Part shown: positions 45,872 through 56,633 of the stretch, piece by piece | How positions within the stretch are numbered: the first letter of the stretch is position 1 | Layout of the letters: each line of letters starts with the position of its first letter | Assembly: GCA_016201435.1 (NCBI GenBank) | Contig: JACQCT010000005.1 | Location: forward strand, 1-64,000 | DNA length: 64,000 nucleotides | Reading direction: 5' to 3' | Origin: Nitrososphaerota archaeon | GTDB taxonomy: Archaea; Thermoproteota; Nitrososphaeria; Nitrososphaerales; Nitrosopumilaceae | The notes under the pieces: model-generated | Databases searched by the model: none | What the model saw: only the letters and a program-made list of their open reading frames with translations | What the model was told of the DNA's origin: nothing | Made by a program: the position numbers and the translations under genes

Positions 45872-48800
45872 ATGATAGTGCAGATGAGAGACCCTAGATT
45901 ATATCTTGTAATTGGATTTTTGGCAGTGGTCATACTATGTGTTCAAGTAAATCCTGTAATGGGCCAAAGCTCTATTACTGATAATGTTGTGATAAATGAA
46001 GTTGAAACAGATCCGCCAGGTGATGATTCTAAATCATTATTACAATGGGTAGAGCTGTACAATCCAACATCCCAACCAGTTAACATTGGTGGTTGGACAA
46101 TTGGGGCTACAACTGGCTTGCGAAATACATACACGATTTCTGCTGGCACAAATATTCCAAGCGGTAAATTTTTGACATATACATTTGGGCCATCATGGTT
46201 TCCACATATTGGTGCAGTTGTTCAACTAAAAGATGCAAATGGCATGGTCATAAACCAAACTCCACCGCTCGATGACCAGCAAAATGACTTTAATAGTTGG
46301 CAGAGAATTGCAGATGGATTTAACACAAACTCTAGTAGTGACTGGGCATTCAAAATAGCAACAACAGGCAGTTCAAATGGAATGCTGTCTTCAACTGGAA
46401 CCTCTTCTGCACTAAGTATTGCAGTTGTGACTGATAAAACAAATTATATTTTTGGTGATATGGTAAAAATAAGCGGCCAGGTTTCAAAACAAACTAACAT
46501 ACCAAATCTAAGCTATATCCCAGAACAAATCAAAATAATTGTCACAGGACCCGGATTTCAAAAAACAATCATGGTATATCCTGATAACCATCTTCAATAT
46601 GAAACAGATTTGAAAGCTGATCAGCTGGTGGGATTTAACGAAGGCGATTACAAAGTTTCTGTAACTTACTCAGATGCATCTGCAAATACGCAATTTACCC
46701 TAAGTGAGCAAGCATATGTTCCACCACCACAGCAAGCACAGACTGCACTAACATTTGCCACTGACAAGCCATCTTACATTTTAGGAGATCCGATAAATAT
46801 TGTGGGAAATGTTTCTAAAGTCATCCCGCTTACTGCTGTGACTTACAAAGTATATGATCCTAATAATGTCCAAGTCTATGATGGGACTTTGTTTCCTGAT
46901 ACACAAGGAAGAATCAGTTCGTCTAATTATTATCACACAGGTGCTACAGTATACGGCGTTGTTGTAAATCCGGTAAACCCAGTTTATGGAAGATATGATA
47001 TTGTTGCAAAATATGATACGGCACAAACAACTGCCTCGTTTAACTTGATACAACAGCCAACTCTGAGCGCCCCAATAGTGGTAACTACAGACAAACAGGC
47101 ATACGGATTAGGTGACAGTGTAACAATTTCAGGCCGCACAAATTTGATTGGAGTGTATGATTTTCAAATCGAGATAGTACAATCCTATACATCAGGTGTT
47201 GTTCGTTCAACCTTTGATGTCAAAAGCGCATTAAATGTTGCATCAGATGGTACATTCACATACAAACTGCCAATCCCAGGTACATCGGATAGATTTGGAA
47301 GCTACAGGGTAACAATATCTGAAAAATCCTACAAGGCTCAAGCAGATTTTAATGTAGTACAAGATCCAAGTATTTTTGTAGCAACAAATTCAGGACCCTT
47401 ATCCATTACAACGGATCAATCTTCTTATGCAATAGGTGACTCGTTTAACATTTCAGGTAACATTGCATCAAACCAGCTCACGACAGCTACTAGTCTTATT
47501 ATTACGGTATTAAACGCAGATGGCACTGCACTAATATCAAAAGCTAATACTGCTCCAAACCTTTCAGGAGGAATAGGGTCAGGTGTGGTAGATACCCCTC
47601 TGACATTTTATGCATATCCTGATAGCAATGGCAACTACAAAATCCAGGAAACATTATACCGTAGTGTCTTTGGGACTGGTACGTATACACTTAAAGTCAC
47701 ATATAATAAACTGACATCTAGTACATCATTTTCAGTTTATGATCCACTAGTAACAGGAAATCAAGCTGTGATAGCAAGTACAGACAAGCAAGTTTATGGT
47801 GCTGGAGAGACAGTACATCTGACTGGTAAACTAGCTAGTTTTGTAGACACCTCATCATACACAGTCACACTAACACTGCCTGATGGTAGTTTGATCACAA
47901 ATCCTTTGACAATCACAAATGGATTTTTCTCTTGGGATTGGACCATACCAAACTCCTCTACCACTCACGGAACTCTGGCAACTATAATCAACTCTGGAAG
48001 GCAAAATGTTGTAACCATAAATAATTATCCAAATACATATGGAATCTACAGAATAACAATTGGCTCAAATCATGCCAAGACTGACTTGTTCTTTGGTGTT
48101 TCTAAAAACCCACAAACTGAAACCACGCTGTCCCCATTTTTCCTGCAGACAGACAAAACAGACTATACCACCACTCAAACAGTCCAAGTCTTTGGTCAGG
48201 TAATTCCACAAGTTAACACTGCCGCACTTGAACAAAATACCATGATTAACATTCTTGTATATACTGGTACTGGACAGGAGGTCTCAAGAGCAACAGTTCA
48301 AGTAAACGCAGGAGGTCAATTCCAAACATCACTAGAGTTGCGTCCTGGAGTCTTTCAAACTGGCACATACAAGATTTACGGAAGCTACCTTGGTACATCT
48401 TCACAGGCAAGCTTTAACGTAACTGATCCATTTACCACATCATCAAACAAACTTACATTGTTGATGACAACTGATAAAGACAAATATCTTCCGGGCCAGA
48501 CTGTTTTAATTACTGGCAGAACTGGTTATATAATATCCATTAATTCTGTTGATATTTCTATTGGACTTGCAGATGATACCATAGTAAGCGAAGGACAAAT
48601 AGTATCAAAACAAGGCAGTGTGTTGCCAAAACATACTGTTCCCTTTGATCAAACAAGCTCTTTTAGTTATGATTATAAAATTCCCAACAATGCAAAACTT
48701 GGAAACTATGTTGTAATGGCAAGTGTGCCATTTGGAATATTTAATGTTCCATTCCAAGTTGTAGATCAATTACCAAATGTAGTACCAGCTCCCGAGGTAA

Positions 48801-49330
48801 ATGCAACTCAAGAAAACACAACACAAGGAACACCTCAAATAATTACTCCATCTAGAACACCAAGTACAATTGGACCTATCCAGAAAACAATTCTTTCAAA
48901 TATGATGACAATTGAAAAAGTAAATAGAATAACAGATTCATTTATTCCAATAACCCTTAAAGAAAAAACTACTGGGAATTCCACCTTCTATCCAAGAATG
49001 ATTGATGGATTGCTGCGCGTAAACCCAGGTGATGAATCAAGTGTTAACCTCAAGGTGACTCTAGAAGATGGAACATGCTTGATAGGTCCAGACTCTGATT
49101 GCAAGATTATATCTTCTACTCAAAACTCTGGTTTACTATACCAGCCAGTCCAAGTAGGCAACCAAAACTTTTTGGTTGGATATGCTGGCTCTGGGGATAG
49201 GCTAGAGAAATTTACAATCTTGCCAGCAGATGAGAATGCGGTAATTCAAGATGGGCAGTGGAATATCCAAGTTCTAAAGAAAGACCAGCCATCTAGATTC
49301 TACTATCAGATTACATACGTGTCTAAATAG
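45872..49330 (+). CDS. Large secreted protein with N-terminal lamin-tail (LTD) domain and about seven Ig/MG-like repeats
   Basis: VVINEVETDPPGDDSKSLLQWVELYNPTSQPVNIGGWTI (LTD); repeats TDK.xY..GD.V.I.G at seven positions. Confidence 0.85.
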   Translation: MIVQMRDPRLYLVIGFLAVVILCVQVNPVMGQSSITDNVVINEVETDPPGDDSKSLLQWVELYNPTSQPVNIGGWTIGATTGLRNTYTISAGTNIPSGKFLTYTFGPSWFPHIGAVVQLKDANGMVINQTPPLDDQQNDFNSWQRIADGFNTNSSSDWAFKIATTGSSNGMLSSTGTSSALSIAVVTDKTNYIFGDMVKISGQVSKQTNIPNLSYIPEQIKIIVTGPGFQKTIMVYPDNHLQYETDLKADQLVGFNEGDYKVSVTYSDASANTQFTLSEQAYVPPPQQAQTALTFATDKPSYILGDPINIVGNVSKVIPLTAVTYKVYDPNNVQVYDGTLFPDTQGRISSSNYYHTGATVYGVVVNPVNPVYGRYDIVAKYDTAQTTASFNLIQQPTLSAPIVVTTDKQAYGLGDSVTISGRTNLIGVYDFQIEIVQSYTSGVVRSTFDVKSALNVASDGTFTYKLPIPGTSDRFGSYRVTISEKSYKAQADFNVVQDPSIFVATNSGPLSITTDQSSYAIGDSFNISGNIASNQLTTATSLIITVLNADGTALISKANTAPNLSGGIGSGVVDTPLTFYAYPDSNGNYKIQETLYRSVFGTGTYTLKVTYNKLTSSTSFSVYDPLVTGNQAVIASTDKQVYGAGETVHLTGKLASFVDTSSYTVTLTLPDGSLITNPLTITNGFFSWDWTIPNSSTTHGTLATIINSGRQNVVTINNYPNTYGIYRITIGSNHAKTDLFFGVSKNPQTETTLSPFFLQTDKTDYTTTQTVQVFGQVIPQVNTAALEQNTMINILVYTGTGQEVSRATVQVNAGGQFQTSLELRPGVFQTGTYKIYGSYLGTSSQASFNVTDPFTTSSNKLTLLMTTDKDKYLPGQTVLITGRTGYIISINSVDISIGLADDTIVSEGQIVSKQGSVLPKHTVPFDQTSSFSYDYKIPNNAKLGNYVVMASVPFGIFNVPFQVVDQLPNVVPAPEVNATQENTTQGTPQIITPSRTPSTIGPIQKTILSNMMTIEKVNRITDSFIPITLKEKTTGNSTFYPRMIDGLLRVNPGDESSVNLKVTLEDGTCLIGPDSDCKIISSTQNSGLLYQPVQVGNQNFLVGYAGSGDRLEKFTILPADENAVIQDGQWNIQVLKKDQPSRFYYQITYVSK

Positions 49331-49382
49331 ACATAATTACAAACATCACTTTTTTGGTAGTTTATTATACATCTTATACAAG

Positions 49383-49907
49383 ATGAAAAATGATATGCAA
49401 ATTCAGGTTTTGATGTTCAAGCAGGACGATCCAAAAAAATGTACTGCTGCAAAACTTGTTAAATTTGGAATTGCAAAAGATGTAAGAAGTACTTTGTCAA
49501 ACACATTAATTTTAGATCCTTTTGCAGATAAAGTCATTTTAAAAAATGATAGATTTATTGCTGACTCTATAACTGGAATTGACTGTTCGTGGGAATTTGC
49601 ACAGGAAACATTTGTAAAAAAATTTTTTGGCATACATAGAAAACTCCCACCACTTTTTGCCGGTAATCCAGTTAATTATTCAAAACTAAGCAAGCTTACA
49701 ACAGTGGAAGCAATAGCAGGTGCATTGTTTATTATGGAATTCAATGATCTTGCACATGAAATGTTGAACAAATTCAAATGGGGACATACTTTTTATGATC
49801 TAAACAAAAATCTTCTTGAAGACTACTCAAAAGCGCATTCCGAAGAAGAGATCAACTCTATCCTAAAAGAATATGATATTTATGATATTGCTGTAGAGCG
49901 TTACTAG
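49383..49907 (+). CDS. tsr3: Tsr3-type rRNA aminocarboxypropyltransferase
   Basis: DDPKKCTAAKLVKFGIA, GIDCSWEFAQE, LFAGNPVNYSKLSKLTTVEAIAGALFI, KFKWGHTFYDLN. Confidence 0.9.
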   Translation: MKNDMQIQVLMFKQDDPKKCTAAKLVKFGIAKDVRSTLSNTLILDPFADKVILKNDRFIADSITGIDCSWEFAQETFVKKFFGIHRKLPPLFAGNPVNYSKLSKLTTVEAIAGALFIMEFNDLAHEMLNKFKWGHTFYDLNKNLLEDYSKAHSEEEINSILKEYDIYDIAVERY

Positions 49908-49977
49908 GATGTTTTTTAATGTATAAAGAGACAAGTAGAGATTTATTCAACCATTTTTTCCAAACCGTTAGATAATA

Positions 49978-52326
49978 ATGTCTGCTGAAAAATCATCACC
50001 AGGTCTTGTACGTAGTCTATCACTACTTGACATAACGATGGTTGGAATTGCAGCAATGATAGGAGGTTCGATCTTTAATCTGGTGGGACCAGCTGTACAT
50101 GAAGCTGGTCCAGCATTAATTGTAGCCTTTGTATTTAGCGGAGTAATCAGCTTCTTTACAGCATTGACTTACGCAGAACTAGGTTCTGCGTTTCCAGAAG
50201 CAGGTGGTGGTTATCGATGGGTAAAAGAAGGACTACCAAGGCCAAATGCGTTTATCAGCGGATGGACTGCGTGGTTTGCCCATATGATTGCAGGAAGCTT
50301 GTACGCAGTTTCCTTTGGATCATTTTTTGGAAGCTTGCTTACAAATGTAGGGCTTTCCTCTGAATACGGTGGAGTATCCTTGGAGAAAATTATTGCCACA
50401 ATTTCAATAATTATTTTCACATATGTAAATTACAGAGGGGCTTCACTTACAGGCAAAGTTGGAAATGGACTAACATTTATGCAACTTGCGATTATTGTAG
50501 TTCTAATCATTGCAGGCATCTACGCATTGAGTTTTACAAACCCTAACTGGACAGCAAACTTTCAGAACTTTTTACCAAAGGGAATGACAGGGTTGGTTTT
50601 AGGAATGGGCATTACATACATTGCTTTTGAAGGCTATGAAATAATTGTACAAACCGGAGAAGAAGTTAAAAATCCAAAAAGGAATATTCCAAAGGCAATC
50701 TTCATTACACTTGGAGTTGTTACTGTTCTTTACATTGTTTTTACTTTTGCTTTCTTAGGTGGACTGGATCCGTCTAAAACTGGTAAAGATGCATGGAATT
50801 TCATAGGTGATTATCAAGAGCTGGGAATAGCACAAGCAGCAAAATTTCTACTACCTTATGGAATGATAGCAGTACTAGTTGGCGGTCTGATCTCCACTAT
50901 TGCAGCACTAAGTGCAACTACGTTTTCCTCAAGTAGAGTTTCATTTGCCATGGGAAGACAGTACAACCTACCTTCCATCTTTAGCTCAATTCATCCAAAA
51001 TATCATACTCCTCACTTTGCAATAATCGCATCAGGTTTCATCATGCTTGTGATGGCTGTATGGCTACCGATTGAACAGCTAGCACTTGCAGCTGGAGTGA
51101 TGTTCCTATTCTTGTTTACACAGGTAAATTGGGCGGGAATCCAAATCAGAAGACTTTATGGTCATAAGCTTGATTATGGATTCAAAATCCCATTCTTTCC
51201 ACTTATGCCAATTATTGGCATATGTTGTAAATTAGGGCTTGCTATTTTTCTTCTAATTTACAATCCACTGAGCTGGGCAATTGCTTTTGTCTGGATATTG
51301 ATTGGATTTTCTATTTACAAATTATATATTTCAAAAAAGGAGATTGAACATTACGCACCATTAGTAGCAAATGAGGGACCCACTCATCGAAAAGATTATC
51401 GCATAATGATAGTATCCAACAAGAAAACAGTTGAAAAATTGGTAAAGATAGCATCAGCAATTGCAAAAAATAAAGACGGTGAAATTTCTCTTCTAAGTGT
51501 GGTAACAATACCTATTCAAATACCTCTCTTTATGGGACAAGGATTTACTGAACCTACCATGCGTTCAGTTGGAGATATAAAAAAATCCTTACCTGAATCA
51601 TCAGATTACAGATATCTGGTAAGATTAACACATGACACAACAGAAGCCATTCTAGCAACAGTTGAAGAACAAGGAATTAACTTACTTGTGATGGATTTCT
51701 ACGATCTTCGCAACAACAGAAAATTACTATCACTTACTACGTGTGATATACTCGGGGTGCATATCAAAAAAGAATTTGAAAAAGAACTTTCTCGTATTGT
51801 AGTATTATATGATAAAGGAAGACACTCTGACCTAGGAGTTGAAGTAGCAAGTGCATTTTCCAATACTTTGGGAAGCAGTATGCGAATTGTAAGGGGCGTA
51901 GTTGAATCACCTGAAGAAGAACGTGACATATTGGGAAAAATTAATGAAAAGATGTTTGATTTAGATCTTAAGAAAGTTCCTGTTGAAAGAATCTACCCAA
52001 CAACCGAGGACATTACTAAAGACTTGTTGCAAAACCTAAACAAAGATCCAGAGATTGTCATAGTAGGAGCAGGAAATCAATCGGATCAAGCTTTTAGTCC
52101 AAAGACATTAGCTATTATAGGAAAATCAGATTATAGTGTATTTGTTGTGCGTGACTCTAGGTTTTCAAATATCAGAGCTCGATACTTTTGGCATATGATT
52201 GCCCCTAGACTTAGGGAAAATAAATTCATCTATAATATGTATATCGAGACCATGAAATTGATGGCTTTTGTGAGATCAAAGAAGAAACCTCTCTCCGACG
52301 AAGATTATTTTGCACCAAAAATGTAA
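49978..52326 (+). CDS. APC-family amino acid/cation permease with C-terminal UspA-like domains
   Basis: SLLDITMVGIAAMIGGSIFNLVGPA, about 12 TM helices, then a cytoplasmic region with alpha/beta USP-like motifs. Confidence 0.87.
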   Translation: MSAEKSSPGLVRSLSLLDITMVGIAAMIGGSIFNLVGPAVHEAGPALIVAFVFSGVISFFTALTYAELGSAFPEAGGGYRWVKEGLPRPNAFISGWTAWFAHMIAGSLYAVSFGSFFGSLLTNVGLSSEYGGVSLEKIIATISIIIFTYVNYRGASLTGKVGNGLTFMQLAIIVVLIIAGIYALSFTNPNWTANFQNFLPKGMTGLVLGMGITYIAFEGYEIIVQTGEEVKNPKRNIPKAIFITLGVVTVLYIVFTFAFLGGLDPSKTGKDAWNFIGDYQELGIAQAAKFLLPYGMIAVLVGGLISTIAALSATTFSSSRVSFAMGRQYNLPSIFSSIHPKYHTPHFAIIASGFIMLVMAVWLPIEQLALAAGVMFLFLFTQVNWAGIQIRRLYGHKLDYGFKIPFFPLMPIIGICCKLGLAIFLLIYNPLSWAIAFVWILIGFSIYKLYISKKEIEHYAPLVANEGPTHRKDYRIMIVSNKKTVEKLVKIASAIAKNKDGEISLLSVVTIPIQIPLFMGQGFTEPTMRSVGDIKKSLPESSDYRYLVRLTHDTTEAILATVEEQGINLLVMDFYDLRNNRKLLSLTTCDILGVHIKKEFEKELSRIVVLYDKGRHSDLGVEVASAFSNTLGSSMRIVRGVVESPEEERDILGKINEKMFDLDLKKVPVERIYPTTEDITKDLLQNLNKDPEIVIVGAGNQSDQAFSPKTLAIIGKSDYSVFVVRDSRFSNIRARYFWHMIAPRLRENKFIYNMYIETMKLMAFVRSKKKPLSDEDYFAPKM

Positions 52327-52392
52327 TCCCTTGTTAGATTTTTTGTATGTTCTAACAATGTTAAAATAGAAATTTCTAGTTATGGTTATCAA

Positions 52393-52675
52393 GGTGCGAG
52401 CTGGTGAACGAGCTACTGCTAAGGCAGAGGAAACTCCTCCCTCCATGCAGTAAATGTGATCCAGAGATGGATAGTCAGAGATGGCTGGCTACAGAACAGA
52501 AAAAAATCCAACCCGGCGTACTGTGATGGAAAAACCTGAGGTTTCCGGTAAGGAGTGAAAAAGCTGACCCACAAGGAGCAAGGCCAAACAAAACTAAAAG
52601 CGCTGCACTTGGTTTAGGTAGGCCGCATAGCTGAATCTCGTGAAAACAGAAGGAGGGTTACGTCTAGCACGCACC
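52393..52675 (+). ncRNA. rnpB: RNase P RNA (archaeal)
   Basis: P1 GGTGCG/CGCACC at the ends; CR-I-like GCAGAGGAAACTCC; GGAGCAAGGCCAAACA; GGTAGGCCGCATAGCTGAATC; ACAGAAGGAGGGTTACG CR-V-like segment; lies in a non-coding gap. Confidence 0.88.
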
Positions 52676-52717
52676 ATTTTGTTTTTATTATACTTGAAAT
52701 GATGATAGATTTTGTTA

Positions 52718-53914
52718 TTACACTGCTGACTTTTTATCGAACCTGTCAGCCCAATGTTTTCGTTCTTCGTATTCTAGTGTTCTAGCTGGACCTGTATCTT
52801 TTGGTCTATTGGCACTATCCTTTAGTTTTTTGTTACTCCAGAATAACACTCCACCGGCTACAACCGCCCCAAAGATTGCCATTCCGTAGATTACTCCGAC
52901 TGGAAGTCCATTTGATGTGTCACCACCTGCAGATCGTGGAGTAGTGCCAAATGCAGGTGTACCGCCTACGCTAGTTGTAACTGCATGGCCCTCTATGTTG
53001 ACTGTAGCTGAACTTGCATGTTGGACTGTTGTAAGTTTGTAATTAGTATCTGTGGAAAAATCTATCATATTTTGTGTTGGTTTTTGAGATCCTGTGTCGA
53101 GGCCACTTTGTCCCATAGCGTAGGTTGTTATTGCCACTTTTTGTCCTTTATACCCAAAGCTGCTAGTCTCAGATATTATAAATGCCGGATCAAAAAGATG
53201 GTTCCATTGATCGATTGGTACTTGTAATATGCTACTTGCATCAATCAAATTATTTTTCAAAGCATCTTCTGCCTTTGTTCCTTGGATATTAGAATAAACA
53301 TCTGGTACTGCCTCTTTCACAAAGCTTATTGGATCATTAACTTCCACATCACCATACTGTGCTGTTTTTATGATGACGGGATCTTTTATTGTAAGTCCCA
53401 TCCATGCAGCATCAATTATTGTTGGGTCATTATCATTATCTCCTTTTTTTATGACATAACTTGTTAATGTTGGAATTAATTCAAGATTGTAATCAATTGA
53501 TGCTGACTTCGCATCTCCTGCAAGGGTTGCAGTATATTCCACGGTCAAGTCTGTTATGATTACAGGGCTTTTCTGATCACGTGTTAGTGCTGTATTTAGT
53601 CGGTGCATCAAATCTTGAACGCTAGTATTGTTAGAGTTTTCAGTAAAACTTATGGTGTAATTCTTGCCTGCCAAGAGATCCTTTAGCTTGCCACCATTTG
53701 GATATTCAATAAATGCTGATTCCAAAAACTTGAAGGTTGCTTGTGTAGGAGTATCAGATGCACTGAGATATACGGAAAGATCTGAAGTTGCCCAAATTGG
53801 AGAAATGCTGCCAAAAATCAATAAACCAATTAATCCTAATGCAAAATACCTACCCATAGTCACGTTCAGACTACTTTTAGGGTCGGTAATAAATCTTATC
53901 GTAAATACTATCAA
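52718..53914 (-). CDS. Secreted/membrane hypothetical protein with C-terminal TM
   Basis: Signal peptide (YFALGLIGLLIFGSISPIWA) and C-terminal TM (GVIYGMAIFGAVVAGGVLFW). Start may be the internal ATG near GRYFAL. Confidence 0.75.
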   Translation of the reverse strand: MIVFTIRFITDPKSSLNVTMGRYFALGLIGLLIFGSISPIWATSDLSVYLSASDTPTQATFKFLESAFIEYPNGGKLKDLLAGKNYTISFTENSNNTSVQDLMHRLNTALTRDQKSPVIITDLTVEYTATLAGDAKSASIDYNLELIPTLTSYVIKKGDNDNDPTIIDAAWMGLTIKDPVIIKTAQYGDVEVNDPISFVKEAVPDVYSNIQGTKAEDALKNNLIDASSILQVPIDQWNHLFDPAFIISETSSFGYKGQKVAITTYAMGQSGLDTGSQKPTQNMIDFSTDTNYKLTTVQHASSATVNIEGHAVTTSVGGTPAFGTTPRSAGGDTSNGLPVGVIYGMAIFGAVVAGGVLFWSNKKLKDSANRPKDTGPARTLEYEERKHWADRFDKKSAV

Positions 53915-53993
53915 TAAAATTGAAAATCTGTTTTTGTGGCAAAAGTAATATTGTGCATACTAACATTACCAATCTTCGTAGGAAATTGGAAAA

Positions 53994-54914
53994 ATGATAA
54001 CAATACTTGCAGGGGGCACTGGCTCCGTTAAACTAGTCCGAGGAATATCCTCACAAACAAGAGATATCAACGTGATATCAAACGTTGGTGATAATTACTG
54101 GCTTTATGGTCTGTATATTTGTCCAGACATTGATACCATTCTTTATGGACTTGCTGATTTGCTTGATGGAGAAAAAGGCTGGGGAATAAAAAAAGACACC
54201 TATAATTTCTTGCGTCAAATGGAAATGTTAGGAGAAGAGACTTGGTTTAAAATTGGTGACAGAGATGCGGCAATTCATCTTTTGCGAACAAACATGCTCA
54301 AAAATGGCAAGAATCTATCTGATATTACCACATGGCTGTGCCAGAAGTTTGCTATTGATATAAAAATAATTCCTGTCACAGATAATACTGTAGAGACAAG
54401 AATTGTTACAAACAAAGGTGATCTTCACCTTCAAGAATTCTGGGTAAAACACAAAGGACAAGACAATGTTGAGGGAATAAAATATCTTGGAGCAGACAAA
54501 GCTAGAGCAAATCCTGCAGCTGTAAATGCAATACATGATTCTAAATTGGTTATAATTGCACCAGGAAATCCACTGACAAGCATAGGACCTATTCTTTCAA
54601 TTAAAGGGATAAAAAAAGAACTATCTAAATCAAAAAAGAAAGTTGTTGTAGTAAGTCCACTGATTGGAAACAACTCAGTTAGTGGTCCTGCTGCTAAATA
54701 CATGGAAGCAGCTGGCATGGAGGTATCAGTGTATGGACTTGCAAAAATGTATTCTGATGTGGCTTCTCATATCGTGATAGATTCCTCTGATAGGCTTTTA
54801 ACAAGAAAAATAGAAAATTTAGACATGAAAGTGTATGAAACTAAAATAAAAATGAAAGACAAAAAAGATGAAGATGCTTTTGCGTCTTTTATTTTAAAAC
54901 AAGTGCATGTCTAA
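53994..54914 (+). CDS. cofD: 2-phospho-L-lactate transferase (CofD)
   Basis: ITILAGGTGSVKLVRGI, NVGDNYWLYGLYICPDIDTILYGLADL, IIAPGNPLTSIGPIL. Confidence 0.93.
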   Translation: MITILAGGTGSVKLVRGISSQTRDINVISNVGDNYWLYGLYICPDIDTILYGLADLLDGEKGWGIKKDTYNFLRQMEMLGEETWFKIGDRDAAIHLLRTNMLKNGKNLSDITTWLCQKFAIDIKIIPVTDNTVETRIVTNKGDLHLQEFWVKHKGQDNVEGIKYLGADKARANPAAVNAIHDSKLVIIAPGNPLTSIGPILSIKGIKKELSKSKKKVVVVSPLIGNNSVSGPAAKYMEAAGMEVSVYGLAKMYSDVASHIVIDSSDRLLTRKIENLDMKVYETKIKMKDKKDEDAFASFILKQVHV

Positions 54915-55545
54915 ATTACGCACAGGCGCAATTGTTCCAGTAAAAACTTTTTCAAAAGCTAAAACACGACTAAACTTGTCATACGAAAAAACAGAGGATC
55001 TTTGTAAGATAATGCTAGAAGAAGTCTTACAGACAATTTCACAATCCGATATTATAGAAAAAATTACAGTTGTAAGTAAAGATGAATCTGCCTTTAAGAT
55101 TGGGAAAAAATTTGGTGTTGTTGAAATTTACGATGAAAAAGAACAGGGTGTAAACAGTGCAGTTGCAATGGCAGACAAGTATTTTTTGGACGAGGGATTT
55201 GGTGCGACAATCGTGTTTCCTCAAGATATTCCTCTCATGAAAACCGAGGATATACAGACGCTGTATGATTTTCAAATGCCTGACAAGTGCGTACTTGTGG
55301 TGCCCTCAAGAAGATTTGATGGGACAAATGCGCTATTTAGAAGCCCAGTAGACATCATGGAAACTCATTATGATGAGGACAGCTATAAAATACATCTAAC
55401 TACTGCAAATAACAAATCTGCAAAATCTGCACTAGTTTTGATTAGAAGAATAATGCTTGATGTAGATGAACCAGAAGATCTTCAAACTATTTTAAAATAC
55501 TCGAAATCACCAATTTCAAAAATGCTTGAGGATTTGTTAATCTAA
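54907..55545 (+). CDS. cofC: 2-phospho-L-lactate guanylyltransferase (CofC)
   Basis: IVPVKTFSKAKTRL, FPQDIPLMKTEDIQTL, VPSRRFDGTNALFRSP; overlaps cofD. Confidence 0.9.
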   Translation: MSKLRTGAIVPVKTFSKAKTRLNLSYEKTEDLCKIMLEEVLQTISQSDIIEKITVVSKDESAFKIGKKFGVVEIYDEKEQGVNSAVAMADKYFLDEGFGATIVFPQDIPLMKTEDIQTLYDFQMPDKCVLVVPSRRFDGTNALFRSPVDIMETHYDEDSYKIHLTTANNKSAKSALVLIRRIMLDVDEPEDLQTILKYSKSPISKMLEDLLI

Positions 55546-55595
55546 CATTATAATTTTCAAAACTAAATTTTAGATTATAATTGGTGTCAATACAT

Positions 55596-56633
55596 TCACA
55601 CTTGTGTTATGGTTGATTCTTTTTTTGATTTTATGTAGTTTAATGTAATGCCAACAATGGCAATCCCACCGGCAATCAAAAGTAACGACTCTAATGTATT
55701 TGAAAATGGATCTGAAAACTTGTCCGTAATTGAAGACTGAGTCATTTCAGATATGAAATAAGTATATGAAAATATGAAATAGTTTGTTGCCCAATGAATC
55801 AAAACAGCAGGTGCAAAACCATATCTAAAATAAACCCAACCAATTATTATTCCTGATACGGTTGCTTGAGCAAACTTACCTGCACTCCACGGCGTACCTG
55901 AAATAATATGTGCCGCTCCAAAAAATATGGCAACTGTTATAATCAATGCTATTACTTTTTTGTAATTTGTAACTTCCAAATTTTTTGATGGGTGCCAGAG
56001 TGATTTGAAAAAATGTTTTAACGATGCTTTATGGGAAAATATGGCAAAAAGTGGAATACCGATAAGTAGAACTCTAAAACCCACTTCTTCACTTAATGGT
56101 GATGTTGAAACTTGAAAGAATTGGATTAATCTATTTTGGGATGCTGGTGGTTCTATGTTGATGCCAAAACTGTGTTGAATAAAATCAATAATTAGAGAAA
56201 AAACAATTAAAATAGAAAACCAGGTTATCATGCTCAAAAGTGCGTTGTTTTTGATATTCTGCCACCCTTCTATCATTACCAAGGAAAGTGCTTTCATCAA
56301 GCTTCGCTGAGGACCAGCCAGTGAAATAGCGAACAAAACAAGATAGACACACCACATAACAATAAAACCATCACCAATCTCAAAATGAACTGGCAGCTTG
56401 AATCCTATGCCGCCAAGAAAAATGTCTACACCATCAAGTGGATACTGAAAGTTAATTTCTTTTCCTACATTTGAGTTAAAAACCACATATGCGCCGATGG
56501 GGAAAGAAATGATCATCATACCAAAGATAACTGACGCTAGTGCAGAATATGGAATAGCTATAACTCGTAAGAGTTTATCGATTTTTAACAAGTCACATTT
56601 AATGAACTTCAATGCTTGCTTCTGGAAATCCAA
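55596..56633 (-). CDS. CPBP-family intramembrane metalloprotease
   Basis: SPLSEEVGFRVLLIG (EExxxR), FGAAHIISG, multi-TM. Confidence 0.85.
   Translation of the reverse strand: MDFQKQALKFIKCDLLKIDKLLRVIAIPYSALASVIFGMMIISFPIGAYVVFNSNVGKEINFQYPLDGVDIFLGGIGFKLPVHFEIGDGFIVMWCVYLVLFAISLAGPQRSLMKALSLVMIEGWQNIKNNALLSMITWFSILIVFSLIIDFIQHSFGINIEPPASQNRLIQFFQVSTSPLSEEVGFRVLLIGIPLFAIFSHKASLKHFFKSLWHPSKNLEVTNYKKVIALIITVAIFFGAAHIISGTPWSAGKFAQATVSGIIIGWVYFRYGFAPAVLIHWATNYFIFSYTYFISEMTQSSITDKFSDPFSNTLESLLLIAGGIAIVGITLNYIKSKKESTITQV

Noticed and set aside
52690-52730. C/D-box-like sRNA (ATGATGA ... CTGAC)
   Set aside because: Overlaps the 3' end of a CDS and lacks clear D'/C' boxes and a guide target; chance match likely.
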